A DNA stretch of 64,000 bases, from NCBI RefSeq assembly GCF_004320535.1, contig NZ_SIHY01000001.1, forward strand, positions 1,736,001-1,800,000. Reading direction: 5' to 3'. Each line of letters starts with the position of its first letter. Positions within the stretch are counted from its first letter, which is position 1. Below, piece after piece: positions 34,202-42,801 of the stretch. Under the pieces are notes generated by a model. It was not told the origin of the DNA. It did no database searches and worked only from the letters and a program-made list of their open reading frames with translations. Origin of the DNA: Arthrobacter sp. S41 (GTDB lineage: Bacteria; Actinomycetota; Actinomycetes; Actinomycetales; Micrococcaceae). The translations under genes were made by a program, and so were the position numbers.

Positions 34202-34229
34202 ATAAGTTGCCAACTTATACGATAAGTTG
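34202..34229 (+). promoter_or_regulatory. GntR-type operator: palindrome plus third half-site
   Basis: ATAAGTTG-C-CAACTTAT (34202-34218) is a perfect 17-bp palindrome, and a third copy of ATAAGTTG lies at 34222-34229, exactly 20 bp after the first. It lies 39 bp before the talarate/galactarate dehydratase start. The GntR regulator encoded just downstream is the likely binder. Confidence 0.65.
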
Positions 34230-34268
34230 AAAGCAATGTTCACCCCTGTTCATCGGAGCACAGATTTC

Positions 34269-35402
34269 ATGACTTACACCCCAGACGCCATTCGCCACGT
34301 TAAGCTCTCCACGGCACGACTGCCGCTGGCCACCCCGATCTCAGATGCCAAGGTCTTCACCGGGCGCCAAAAGCCGATGACCGAAGTCGTCTTCCTCTTC
34401 GCAGAAATCACCACCGAGCAGGGCCATGAAGGCATGGGGTTCTCGTACTCCAAGCGTGCTGGCGGTCCAGCTCAGTACGCTCATGCCAAGGAAGTCGCCG
34501 AAACCATGATCGGCGAGGACCCCAACGACATCGCCAAGCTCTACACCAAGCTACTCTGGACCGGCGCTTCCGTTGGACGCTCAGGTGTTGCCACCCAGGC
34601 CCTGGCTGCCTTGGATATCGCACTTTACGATTTGAAGTCCAAGCGTGCCGGACTTCCACTGGCCAAGTTCTTGGGCTCGCACCGCGACTCGGTACGCACC
34701 TACAACACCTCAGGCGGCTTCCTTAACGCTTCAATCGAAGAGGTCAAGGAACGCGCCAGCCAGTCCATCGAGGAAGGAATTGGTGGCATCAAGATCAAGG
34801 TCGGCCTGCCAGACAGTGCCGAGGACTTGCGTCGTGTCGCTGCCGTGCGCGAACACATCGGCCCCGACGTGCCCCTCATGGTCGACGCCAACCAGCAGTG
34901 GGACCGCGCCACCGCACTTCGCATGGGCCGCAAGCTAGAGCAGTTTGATCTGGTCTGGATCGAAGAACCATTGGATGCTTACGATGCTGAAGGACATGCG
35001 GCTCTCGCCGCAGCCCTAGACACTCCCATCGCCACCGGCGAGATGCTGGCCTCGGTCGCTGAGCATGAACGCTTGATCGAAGCCCGCGCCTGCGACATCA
35101 TCCAGCCGGACGCTCCACGCGTTGGTGGCATCACCCAGTTCCTGCGCTTAGCCACGCTCGCCGATCAAGCCGGCCTGGATTTGGCACCTCACTTCGCCAT
35201 GGAGATCCACCTTCATCTGGCGGCAGCTTACCCACGCGAGCCATGGGTAGAGCACTTCGACTGGTTGGACCCACTATTCAACGAACACTTGGAAACCAAG
35301 GACGGTCGGATGCTGGTCCCGAACCGCCCAGGCCTCGGGTTCACCTTCAGCGACCAAGCTCGCGCGTGGACCACGGACACCGTTGAATTCGGACGCCCAT
35401 AG
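34269..35402 (+). CDS. Enolase-superfamily dehydratase, probable L-talarate/galactarate dehydratase
   Basis: A 377-residue mandelate-racemase subgroup enzyme. Catalytic Lys pair in GIKIKVGLP, metal ligands Asp in MVDANQQW, Glu in WIEEPLDA and Glu in ATGEML, and general base His in LAPHFAMEIHLHLAAAYP. The end segment HFDWLDPLFNE fits the talarate/galactarate dehydratases that dehydrate galactarate or talarate to 5-keto-4-deoxyglucarate. ATG 34269 with GGAG 10 nt upstream is preferred to TTG 34227 or ATG 34236, which lie in or next to the operator. It is co-located with its GntR regulator. Confidence 0.8.
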   Translation: MTYTPDAIRHVKLSTARLPLATPISDAKVFTGRQKPMTEVVFLFAEITTEQGHEGMGFSYSKRAGGPAQYAHAKEVAETMIGEDPNDIAKLYTKLLWTGASVGRSGVATQALAALDIALYDLKSKRAGLPLAKFLGSHRDSVRTYNTSGGFLNASIEEVKERASQSIEEGIGGIKIKVGLPDSAEDLRRVAAVREHIGPDVPLMVDANQQWDRATALRMGRKLEQFDLVWIEEPLDAYDAEGHAALAAALDTPIATGEMLASVAEHERLIEARACDIIQPDAPRVGGITQFLRLATLADQAGLDLAPHFAMEIHLHLAAAYPREPWVEHFDWLDPLFNEHLETKDGRMLVPNRPGLGFTFSDQARAWTTDTVEFGRP

Positions 35403-35415
35403 TTCCTCCTCCACC

Positions 35416-35450
35416 AGCGCCGATGCCCGCCTCTCGCGGGGATCGGCGCT
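35416..35450 (+). terminator. GC-rich hairpin 3' of the dehydratase
   Basis: AGCGCCGAT/ATCGGCGCT with an inner CCCGC/GCGGG stem and a 5-nt loop, 13 bp after the stop. It is directly followed by TATGCTTTAAGG, which may be the promoter of the next gene. Confidence 0.65.
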
Positions 35451-35462
35451 TATGCTTTAAGG

Positions 35463-36158
35463 ATGCAGAGCATGAAACCCAATCTGGCCTCTTCGTTGGT
35501 GGAGCACCTACGTGAACGAATCAGCTCTGGAGACATAGTCGCTGGCGAAAAGCTTCCGAGTGAAAACACGTTGATCGCTTCCCATGGTGTTTCTCGTACC
35601 GTGGTGCGCGAAGCCATTACGCGCCTGCAGGCTGAAGGTCTGATCTACACTCGGCGCGGAGCCGGTAGCTTTGCACTGACTCCCCCACCTGCTGCCATGG
35701 CTGAAACTCAGCCACTGATCCCACGCACCTTGGATGAACGCCGAGAACTGATCGAATTCCGCATGGGATTTGAAACCGAAGCCGCGGCCAGTGCAGCGCT
35801 TAGCGCTTCTGAGTCAGACCTCTCGGCAATGGAATCGGCGCTTCAGGGTTTTGAAGCTTCCTTGGGCAACGCCTCGGTGAGCATGGGCTGCGATTATGAA
35901 TTCCATCTTGCCGTGGCTAGGGCCACCGGCAATCCGTACTTTGCTCAAGCCGTTCAAACATTTGGCCCCGGCATGATTGCCATGCCTCGTCGCCGACTAG
36001 ATGCCACAGATTCTATCGACAGCCACAGGTTAGATTCTGTCGCAGCCGAGCACCGCGCTATCCATGAAGCCATCGCCTCGGGCAACCCTCAGTTGGCTTC
36101 TGCGGCCATGAGATTGCACCTAGCAAATTCAGTGAAGCGACTACAGGCTGAGGCCTAA
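35463..36158 (+). CDS. GntR-family regulator, FadR subfamily
   Basis: A 231-residue regulator. The N-terminal wHTH (VEHLRERISSGDIVAGEKLPSENTLIASHGVSRTVVREAITRLQAEGLI) is followed by the all-helical FCD domain (about residues 85-225) with metal/ligand His positions in DYEFHLAVARATGN and AEHRAIHEAI. It follows the sugar-acid dehydratase gene on the same strand, so it likely responds to a hexarate or its product and binds the palindrome at 34202. ATG 35463 fits a leaderless start (TATGCT at 35451-35456). ATG 35472 with AAGG is an alternative. Confidence 0.87.
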   Translation: MQSMKPNLASSLVEHLRERISSGDIVAGEKLPSENTLIASHGVSRTVVREAITRLQAEGLIYTRRGAGSFALTPPPAAMAETQPLIPRTLDERRELIEFRMGFETEAAASAALSASESDLSAMESALQGFEASLGNASVSMGCDYEFHLAVARATGNPYFAQAVQTFGPGMIAMPRRRLDATDSIDSHRLDSVAAEHRAIHEAIASGNPQLASAAMRLHLANSVKRLQAEA

Positions 36159-36208
36159 GCCGAGCTGAGCAAAGCACGTTGCTTTCAGCGGCAGCCCCAG
36201 TTATAGAC

Positions 36209-36258
36209 AAACCCTTCGTGGCCTGTGCGGAGTTCTCCGCACAGGCCACAAAGGGTTT
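36209..36258. terminator. Strong intrinsic terminator between gntR and gntP
   Basis: A 14-bp stem plus an 8-bp outer stem separated by one mismatch (36209-36231 with 36236-36258), 4-nt loop. On the plus strand it is followed by TTTTTT, so it ends the gntR transcript. It can also serve gntP (minus). Confidence 0.87.
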
Positions 36259-36267
36259 CTGCATTTT

Positions 36268-37626
36268 TTAGGCAATGAACTGGCTGAGTAACAGAACCCC
36301 ACCCAGGCCCAAGACCGCCAACGTGGTGGTGTAGGTAGTGCGCACCGCGATGGCTTGGCCCACGTTGAGGTTGAAATATTCTTTGAACATCCAGAACCCC
36401 GGGTCATTTACGTGACTGAATGCAATGGAACCACAAGCCGTAGCCAGGACCATCAGCTCCGGCGAGGCCCCGGTGGCCACAACCAGTGGAGCGGCGATGC
36501 CGGCCGCGGTCGAGACAGCAACAGTTGCCGAGCCCAGTGCAATACGCAGAATCACGGCAATGAGCCACGCAAGGACCAACGGGCTAAGATCCCACCCAGA
36601 CGTCGTTTCCGCAATGTAGTCGGCAATTCCCGCCGAGACCAGAACCTCCTTGAATGCACCACCGGCACCAATAACCAAGAGGATCATGGCCATCGCACGG
36701 GCTGCCTCGCTCATGGATTTAGCAACTTGGCTCATGCTGCGATTACTCATCGGCCCAAAAGCGAAAATTGCGACGATCAATGCGATCAGCAAGGCCATCT
36801 CAGCTGAACCAAGAAGCTCCAAAACATTGCTGAGGCTTTCACTCATCTCCAGCGTCATACGCGCTACTTCCGATCCGGCAATCAGCACGATGGGAAGCAG
36901 AGCAACGATAAAGGACATCGCAGTGGACGGAAGTTCTTCATCCTTGAATTCTTTTTCCGCCAACAGACCAGCGGGCATTTGCGGATTCATCTTCTTCACG
37001 AAAGCCAGACGTGGCCAGGTCATCGCGATGGCAACACCGACCGGGATAGCGATCATCAGCCCGTACGCAAGAGTCAGACCTACTGAAGCGTTATATAGCC
37101 CCGCAACGGCCGTTGGACCCGGGTGCGGTGGCAAGAACGAATGCATTGTCGACAGCGAGATCGACATAGGCAATCCCACCCACAACAGATTGACCTTGGT
37201 GGCGCGAACAAGGGTAAATGCCACCGGTACCAAAATCACGAACGCGACTTCGTAGAACATGGTGACACCGATCAGCATCGCCGAAATGACCATGGCCCAC
37301 TGGACACCACGTTCTCCAAAAACAGAGAGAATCTTTTTCGCAATGCGTTGCGCTGCGCCTGCGTCACCCATGACACGGCCAATCATCGCGCCAAGGCCAA
37401 TGACGATAGCCGTTCCGCCAAGCTGCCCGCCCAAACCGTCCGCGATGATATCGGGGATATCTGCGATCCCGGCCGCCTCGCCGTCGATGGTGAGCGAGTC
37501 AGTAGCCACCGCCCAGAATGCGACAAGTGTGGCGACAAGAATGAGGGAAATGAATCCGTTGAGCTTGAACCTCATCATAAGGATCAACAGAACAACGACA
37601 GCCAGCGCGACGATGAGCAATGGCAT
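36268..37626 (-). CDS. gntP: Gluconate:H+ symporter (GntP family)
   Basis: A 452-residue permease with about 12-14 helices of the GntP family. The recognisable segment GLPMSISLSTMHSFLPPHPGPTAVAGLYNAS contains the conserved HPGP loop. It imports gluconate, idonate or a related sugar acid. GGAG lies 5 nt before ATG 37626. It is convergent with the gntR gene and stands in the sugar-acid island. The idnO/idnD pair lies 19 kb away. Confidence 0.9.
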   Translation of the reverse strand: MPLLIVALAVVVLLILMMRFKLNGFISLILVATLVAFWAVATDSLTIDGEAAGIADIPDIIADGLGGQLGGTAIVIGLGAMIGRVMGDAGAAQRIAKKILSVFGERGVQWAMVISAMLIGVTMFYEVAFVILVPVAFTLVRATKVNLLWVGLPMSISLSTMHSFLPPHPGPTAVAGLYNASVGLTLAYGLMIAIPVGVAIAMTWPRLAFVKKMNPQMPAGLLAEKEFKDEELPSTAMSFIVALLPIVLIAGSEVARMTLEMSESLSNVLELLGSAEMALLIALIVAIFAFGPMSNRSMSQVAKSMSEAARAMAMILLVIGAGGAFKEVLVSAGIADYIAETTSGWDLSPLVLAWLIAVILRIALGSATVAVSTAAGIAAPLVVATGASPELMVLATACGSIAFSHVNDPGFWMFKEYFNLNVGQAIAVRTTYTTTLAVLGLGGVLLLSQFIA

Positions 37627-38050
37627 TGAGGCTCCAATCTAGAGCAGGGGCAGGAAAAGAATCTGGGCATCGAATGGACTGCGTTCACAGTGCTACAAAG
37701 TGAGCTGGCGCATAAGTCCATGTGCCACCAATCACGTTAGTGAGTTCATTTCTGTCCGTCCAAGACTCGAACCGCATTCATTGATACCTAGCTGGCATCA
37801 GTGCGACTCGAACTCAGGTCGCCGACTCCTGAAATCCGCGCAGATAAGCCAAGAAATCCCCTCCGCCTACCGTTCGACTCGCCCTCCACCCTCGCCAATT
37901 TTCCGCAGTTTTGTGATCAGTATCACCATACTTTTTGAATCTTCTCTACAGTTAGTCGCCCTCGTTTTTGACGCAAAAAAGCAGGCCGCGGGACTCTCCA
38001 ACCGAGAGCCCACGACCTGCCGAATATACCTTTTGACTACGCCTAACGAG
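37627..38050. other. Intergenic region, gntP promoter side and terminator
   Basis: A 424-bp gap between two minus-strand genes. The left part should hold the gntP promoter, but I cannot point to hexamers. The right part contains the terminator of the preceding operon (37981-38020). Two GACTCGAA stretches on the plus strand (about 37773 and 37805) recall tRNA T-arms on the minus strand, but no acceptor or D-arm pairing was found. Confidence 0.5.
37975..38020 (-). terminator. Intrinsic terminator of the tctCBA-usp operon
   Basis: On the minus strand an interrupted stem (GCAGG...CCTGC with inner CTCTC/GAGAG) from 38020 to 37981 is followed by TTTTTT (37980-37975). It lies 30 bp after the usp stop. 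Confidence 0.8.
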
Positions 38051-38443
38051 TCATGACGCTTTGACGGCCAGAACTGGGTGCTCCGCCTGCAGTAGGATCC
38101 GCTGAGCCTGGGATCCCATGATGAATTTGCCGACCTGAGAACGCTGGCGCAATCCAATGACAATGAGCGAGACCTGATGCTTGTCAGCAAGCCCCAAGAA
38201 CTCTTCAGTTAGATCATCGCGATAAGTTGACTCGATGACCTGTGCTTTGACTCCAGCACTAAGTGCCGCGTCCAAGACACGGGCCAGGTCTTCTTCTGAA
38301 GCAGTGTTCTTGTCTACTAACGATCCCTCGCGAGAGGAATTAACGATGAGCAACTGCTCATCGCGCAGACTTGCTTCTTTGATCGCCGCAGCCACGGCGG
38401 CTTCCCCTACATTCGAAGGAACGTATCCGACGATGATACTCAT
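38051..38443 (-). CDS. Universal stress protein, single domain
   Basis: A 130-residue UspA protein. The ATP-binding motif is IVIGLRQRSQVGKFIMGSQAQRILLQAEHPVLAV (G-2X-like, then G-9X-GSQA). Its ATG overlaps the stop of tctA by 4 bp, so it is translated together with the tricarboxylate-type importer. Such Usp proteins follow TRAP or TTT transporters in other bacteria (TeaD is an example, regulating TeaABC), and a regulatory role on this importer is a fair inference. Confidence 0.88.
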   Translation of the reverse strand: MSIIVGYVPSNVGEAAVAAAIKEASLRDEQLLIVNSSREGSLVDKNTASEEDLARVLDAALSAGVKAQVIESTYRDDLTEEFLGLADKHQVSLIVIGLRQRSQVGKFIMGSQAQRILLQAEHPVLAVKAS

Positions 38444-39975
38444 GCGTTTTCCTTTTCTTTGTCTGCAACTACAGCACTGGTAGTTGAGCTCGTCTTTCGC
38501 TTATCAATTGCGCTCTTTATAACTGGCCAAATGGCGACGAAGACAAACAGCACCAACAGGGTCGCCGAAATCGGACGGGTGAAGAATCCTGTTGGGTCGC
38601 CTTCAAGCACAAGCAATGACCGACGAAGATTCGATTCGAGCAAGCTACCGAGCACGAACGCCAACACCAGAGGACCTGGTTCAAAACCAAACTTTTTCAT
38701 GAGATAACCAATGGCACCGAAGAGCACGACTAGCAACACGTCAAACATTGAATTTCGAATGGTGTATGCACCAAGCATGGTGATCAGGGCAGTGATCGGA
38801 GCCAAGATTGCAGCGCGCACACGGAGGATTTTTACGAATACACCAATGAGCGGAATCGACATGATCAACAAGAGAATATTGCCGATATACATCGAATTCA
38901 CAACGCCCCAGAACAACTGAGGATCATCATTGATCAGCTGCGGCCCAGGGGTAATGCCCTGAATTAGCAGTGCACCAAAGATTATTGCCATCGTCGCATT
39001 GGCCGGGATGCCCAGCGTCAGCAGAGGAATGAATGAGCTGGTAGCTGCGGCGTTGTTGGCCGATTCTGGTCCAGCAACGCCTTCAATGGCGCCCCTTCCA
39101 AAGCGCGAAGGATCCTTTGCGGTCTTCTTCTCCATTGCATAGGAAGCTAGCGAAGCAATGGTTGCCCCACCACCAGGAAGAATGCCGAGGAAGAAGCCGA
39201 GAACTGAGCCACGACCGATGGCCCCGGATGCTTCCTTGATGTCTTTGCCTTTCGGCCAAACATTTGAAACCTTCACCGGCGCAGTGGCTGCACGATGGCG
39301 TTCTTCAAGGTTGTATAGGATTTCGCCGAGACCAAATAGGCCCATGGCGATGGGAACAAAGTCGATGCCATCGGCCAGCGAGAGATTACCGAAGGTAAAA
39401 CGCTCGGCTCCAGTAAATCCATCGCGACCGATTGTTGCCAGGAACAAGCCAGCAGCAGCGGCGATGATTGCCTTGATTTTGGTTCCGCCGGAGATCGTTG
39501 CTACCAGCAGGATGCCGAGCATCGCCAGAGCCGTATATTCCGGCGGACCGAAATCCAGAGCGAAGCTGGCAACGAGTGGCGCCAGAAAGGTCAAACCGAT
39601 AATCGAGACGGTGGCGCCAAAGAATGAGCCAATGGCAGCGATACCTAGGGCCGCCCCTGCTCTACCCTGCTTAGCCATAACGTAACCGTCAAAGACAGTG
39701 ACCACTGAGCTGGCTTCACCGGGCAGGCGGAGCAGTACCGAGGTAATGGTTCCGCCGTATTGTGCACCGTAGAAAATTCCGGCCAACATGATGATGGCGG
39801 TGACTGGTTCAACGCCGTAGGTCATGGGAAGCAAGATGGCGATTGTAGCTGCCGGGCCCAGGCCCGGCAGCACACCAATGAGCATGCCAACAACAACGCC
39901 CAGCAAACAGTACAAAAGGTTGGTGGGGTCCAGGACGACGTTAAATCCGTCTAGGACTGGTCCAAAGAATTCCAT
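38440..39975 (-). CDS. tctA: Tripartite tricarboxylate transporter, large membrane subunit TctA
   Basis: A 511-residue TctA-family permease with about 12 helices. It carries the family segments [31 protein letters not shown] and [26 protein letters not shown]. It works with the small subunit TctB and the extracellular binding protein TctC to import a carboxylated substrate, here probably glucarate or galactarate given the neighbouring catabolic genes. AAAGG lies 9 nt before ATG 39975. Confidence 0.93.
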   Translation of the reverse strand: MEFFGPVLDGFNVVLDPTNLLYCLLGVVVGMLIGVLPGLGPAATIAILLPMTYGVEPVTAIIMLAGIFYGAQYGGTITSVLLRLPGEASSVVTVFDGYVMAKQGRAGAALGIAAIGSFFGATVSIIGLTFLAPLVASFALDFGPPEYTALAMLGILLVATISGGTKIKAIIAAAAGLFLATIGRDGFTGAERFTFGNLSLADGIDFVPIAMGLFGLGEILYNLEERHRAATAPVKVSNVWPKGKDIKEASGAIGRGSVLGFFLGILPGGGATIASLASYAMEKKTAKDPSRFGRGAIEGVAGPESANNAAATSSFIPLLTLGIPANATMAIIFGALLIQGITPGPQLINDDPQLFWGVVNSMYIGNILLLIMSIPLIGVFVKILRVRAAILAPITALITMLGAYTIRNSMFDVLLVVLFGAIGYLMKKFGFEPGPLVLAFVLGSLLESNLRRSLLVLEGDPTGFFTRPISATLLVLFVFVAIWPVIKSAIDKRKTSSTTSAVVADKEKENA

Positions 39976-39996
39976 GCGAGTCAGCCTTTGCGTGCT

Positions 39997-40569
39997 TTAG
40001 AAGAGTCGAGGGATCGTTGTGCCCAGGGCAGCGATGAAGATTGCGTAGAAGGCTGCAACGATCAGAATTGAGTAGATCGTTGCGGACCTCCAGCGTTCAC
40101 CGCCTAGCCATCGCATCCATACGAAGCACAGGAGTAGTGATGGGATTTCAAAGCCGATGACTGGCATCAGTACAACCATCAAGATCAGCGTTGCGAACCC
40201 GATTGCGGCGTACCAACTCATTGCGCTGAACTTCTCGCCGTCTCTGCCACCAGCGCGCCCAATAATTATTTGCGCGACTGCCATGACCGCTGCGATGAGT
40301 GAAATGACAAAGGGCCACATGCCCGCCGCCGGCGCAGCTGGTGTACCTAGGCCCAGACCCACGGACAGCACCATGCCAGCAATGCTCAGGCCCAGAACTA
40401 CCAACGAAGAGAGCAAATTGGCGATTGGTCCCGCTGGTTCAGCCGCTTCAGCTTCCCACTGAGCTGCCAATTCATCTGGTGTGAGCGCCTCAGCTTCCTG
40501 AACCTGTTCTGCCGGTTGCGCGCTGGTAGCTTGCTCTTTTGAATCTTGCCGCGAGTGTTTCGCGTCCAT
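39997..40569 (-). CDS. tctB: Tripartite tricarboxylate transporter, small membrane subunit TctB
   Basis: A TctB-family protein of about 190 residues. A charged, Glu/Ala-rich cytoplasmic N-terminus of about 45 residues is followed by four membrane helices (for example LLSSLVVLGLSIAGMVLSVGLGLG). The frame begins at ATG 40578, but ATG 40569 fits better because AGGA lies 8 nt before it. It lies between tctC and tctA in the operon. Confidence 0.85.
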   Translation of the reverse strand: MDAKHSRQDSKEQATSAQPAEQVQEAEALTPDELAAQWEAEAAEPAGPIANLLSSLVVLGLSIAGMVLSVGLGLGTPAAPAAGMWPFVISLIAAVMAVAQIIIGRAGGRDGEKFSAMSWYAAIGFATLILMVVLMPVIGFEIPSLLLCFVWMRWLGGERWRSATIYSILIVAAFYAIFIAALGTTIPRLF

Positions 40570-40620
40570 GAGTTTCATCCTGAGATTCTCGCTTTCGAGT
40601 TTCCTATCGGTGTCTACCGG

Positions 40621-41622
40621 CTACTTGCCAGCGAGGGAAATCTCGTGCTCATCGGTTAGTTTCTTATAGGTCTCTGCCAACTCCGTCCATTCCGAGACAA
40701 CCTCTTCGCCGCTGATCTCGTGGGTGCTGAGCAGGTTCTTTTTGTTGAAGGACTTGTAGCTATCAGCTGCGGTGGCGTCCTTGATGGAAGCTACCAACTT
40801 CTCCTTTGCTTCATCACTCAAGCCCTTAGGAGCCGCTATGGCACGGTACTGCGAGACTGGAACTTCATAGCCGGATTCGACAGCAGTCGGAACATCGGGC
40901 AGAAACTCATTGCGTTCCTTGGAGAAGACCGTAATTGGCACCACGGTGCCAGCATCAATCTGTGGCTTAGCTTCGCCCAGCTGAATGGTTGATACCTGGA
41001 CTTGGTCACCCATGACTGCGGTCAATGCCGGTGATCCTGAGTCGAACGGTACGGTGGTGCCTTCGATATCAGCTTGAGCGAGCAACAGCTCCTGGGCCAG
41101 CTGCGATCCGGTTCCCACCCCGGTCGTGCCGAAGGACAGTTTCTTCTCGCTCTTCTTGATGTCGTCAATGTTCTTCAGGCCCGAGGCCTTGCTTGCAACC
41201 ATGACGTAGTCGTCCTGCGAAAGTCCCATCAGAACATCGAGGTCATCAAGGGAAACAGTTTCGTTTTCAGAAACAGCCAGCGGCGTGATGGTGATCAGTG
41301 AAGCGTTGAGCAAGACCAGGTTCTGGCCATCTGCCTTCATAGCAGCTACCTCTTTAGTAGCCAATGCGCCGTTGGCCCCTGGCTTGTTGACCACTGGCAT
41401 TGATACACCGAGGGAATCGGCCATTCCTTCAGCGGCAGCGCGGGCAATCAAATCCGTAGACCCGCCTGGAGCCTGTCCTACGGTGAGGGTGACCGGGCCA
41501 GATGGGAATTGCGCCGAGTCGGCGCTCCCTCCCCCAACGTTTCCACCGCAAGCGCTGAGCGCCAGCACAACACCGGCGGACGAAAGGGCAAGTAGCGTGC
41601 GACGAGCCATACGGTTTTTCAT
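40621..41622 (-). CDS. tctC: Tripartite tricarboxylate transporter binding lipoprotein TctC
   Basis: A 333-residue TctC/BugD-type solute-binding protein. The signal sequence ends with a lipobox (LALSAC, Cys at about 25). The core starts with PVTLTVGQAPGGSTDLIARAAAEGMADSLG, where the PGGSTDLIAR segment is the typical carboxylate-binding loop. AGGAG lies 6 nt before ATG 41622. It is first in the tctCBA-usp operon and divergent from a LysR gene. Confidence 0.92.
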   Translation of the reverse strand: MKNRMARRTLLALSSAGVVLALSACGGNVGGGSADSAQFPSGPVTLTVGQAPGGSTDLIARAAAEGMADSLGVSMPVVNKPGANGALATKEVAAMKADGQNLVLLNASLITITPLAVSENETVSLDDLDVLMGLSQDDYVMVASKASGLKNIDDIKKSEKKLSFGTTGVGTGSQLAQELLLAQADIEGTTVPFDSGSPALTAVMGDQVQVSTIQLGEAKPQIDAGTVVPITVFSKERNEFLPDVPTAVESGYEVPVSQYRAIAAPKGLSDEAKEKLVASIKDATAADSYKSFNKKNLLSTHEISGEEVVSEWTELAETYKKLTDEHEISLAGK

Positions 41623-41703
41623 GTTTTTCTCCTGCGAGTTTGAGTGCGAGCGACCAATTTTGAATCCTTACGTGAGGCAAGTCACCTTGTTGGTCTCGGG
41701 TAT

Positions 41704-41736
41704 AGCGTAGAAACTTGAAGTGATGCATGTCCAAGG
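41704..41736 (-). promoter_or_regulatory. tctC promoter with the shared LysR-linked element
   Basis: On the minus strand CCTTGGACATGCATCA (41736-41721) contains -35-like TTGGAC, and TACGCT (41709-41704) follows after 19 bp. Thirteen of 16 element positions are identical to those upstream of kdgD and of the second glucarate dehydratase gene. Confidence 0.65.
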
Positions 41737-41772
41737 TTGAATGTGCATGGAGTGATTCCCGAAAGGTATTGA

Positions 41773-42672
41773 ATGTTTACTCTGGATCAGGCCAGAAGCT
41801 TTGTTGCGGTGGCAGAAGAACTACATTTCGGCCGCGCTGCCGAGAGGCTGAACATGACTCAGCCCCCGTTGAGCCGCCAAATCCAGAAGCTGGAACGCAC
41901 CGTTGGCGTCGAGTTATTGGAAAGAGATAACCGCAGGGTCGCCCTCACCGCGGCGGGCCAGGCATTTTTGCAAGACGCCCGAAGACTGGTCATCGCAGCC
42001 GAACGTGCTCCGGATAATGCGCGAAGGATCGCAGCTGGCCAACTCGGCGAACTGCGCATTGGCTTTACCGCCGCTTCTGGCTTCAGCCTGCTCGGGCCAA
42101 TGCTTGGGGAAATTTCGGCACAGATGCCGCAGGTTCATGTGGACCTATCTGAAATGGTGACCAGCGAACAAGTAGTCGCATTACTTGATGGCGACCTAGA
42201 CCTTGGACTAGCCCGCCCACCCTTTGACGAAACCTTATTTGAGTCTGCCCTGCTGTTCTCGGAAGGTTTGGTAGTGGCAGTGCCATCGGATCATCCATTG
42301 GCTCAACTGAATCGAAGTCTCACCTTTGAAGATCTACGCGATGAACCGCTGATCATGCATTCGCCTACCAAGGCCCGCTACTTTTATGACCTCGTTGTGC
42401 GCATGATTGATATCGAGCATAAAAACGTGCGGCATACCGTGAGCCAGATTTTGACCATGATCGCTTTGGTCGCAGCCGGACGTGGAATCGCTTTTGTTCC
42501 AGAGAGCGCCAAACTTCTCGGCGTTTCCGGCGTGAGTTATCTGCGCCTACCCGAGGTCCGCGAGGACCCGGTGCAGCTGCACGCCATCTGGAGTAGGACT
42601 TCCAAAAACCCCGCGCTGGAACGACTGGTCTCCATAGTCCGCGGAAGCTTGCACGACAATGATGCCGAGTAG
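41773..42672 (+). CDS. LysR-family regulator, divergent from tctCBA
   Basis: A 299-residue LysR regulator. The N-terminal wHTH is FTLDQARSFVAVAEELHFGRAAERLNMTQPPLSRQIQKLERTVG and the effector domain (about residues 90-290) follows. GAAAGG precedes ATG 41773. Its HTH differs from that of the LysR at 48762-49715 at only a few positions, so both may bind the same operator. It sits between tctC and kdgD, and an aldarate or pathway intermediate is its likely inducer. Confidence 0.92.
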   Translation: MFTLDQARSFVAVAEELHFGRAAERLNMTQPPLSRQIQKLERTVGVELLERDNRRVALTAAGQAFLQDARRLVIAAERAPDNARRIAAGQLGELRIGFTAASGFSLLGPMLGEISAQMPQVHVDLSEMVTSEQVVALLDGDLDLGLARPPFDETLFESALLFSEGLVVAVPSDHPLAQLNRSLTFEDLRDEPLIMHSPTKARYFYDLVVRMIDIEHKNVRHTVSQILTMIALVAAGRGIAFVPESAKLLGVSGVSYLRLPEVREDPVQLHAIWSRTSKNPALERLVSIVRGSLHDNDAE

Positions 42673-42694
42673 GTATCAAACAATACAAATATGG

Positions 42695-42727
42695 GCTTGG
42701 ACAGGCATCACTGAGTGTTCCTAGGCT
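42695..42727 (+). promoter_or_regulatory. Promoter of the kdgD operon with the shared LysR-linked element
   Basis: GCTTGGACAGGCATCA (42695-42710) holds TTGGAC, and TAGGCT (42722-42727) lies 19 bp after it. The arrangement equals that at 49751 and, on the other strand, at 41736. Confidence 0.65.
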
Positions 42728-42801
42728 GAGGGTAATAGCTGATCAACTCTCACTTTTTCCTGCAGCTACCTGATGCGGGAATGGAATCAAAGGAAACCCC
42801 C

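Noticed and set aside
37765-37830. Two tRNA T-arm-like stretches (minus strand GGTTCGAGTC and AGTTCGAGTC)
   Set aside because: No pairing T-stem, no acceptor stem, D-arm or anticodon arm could be built around either of them.
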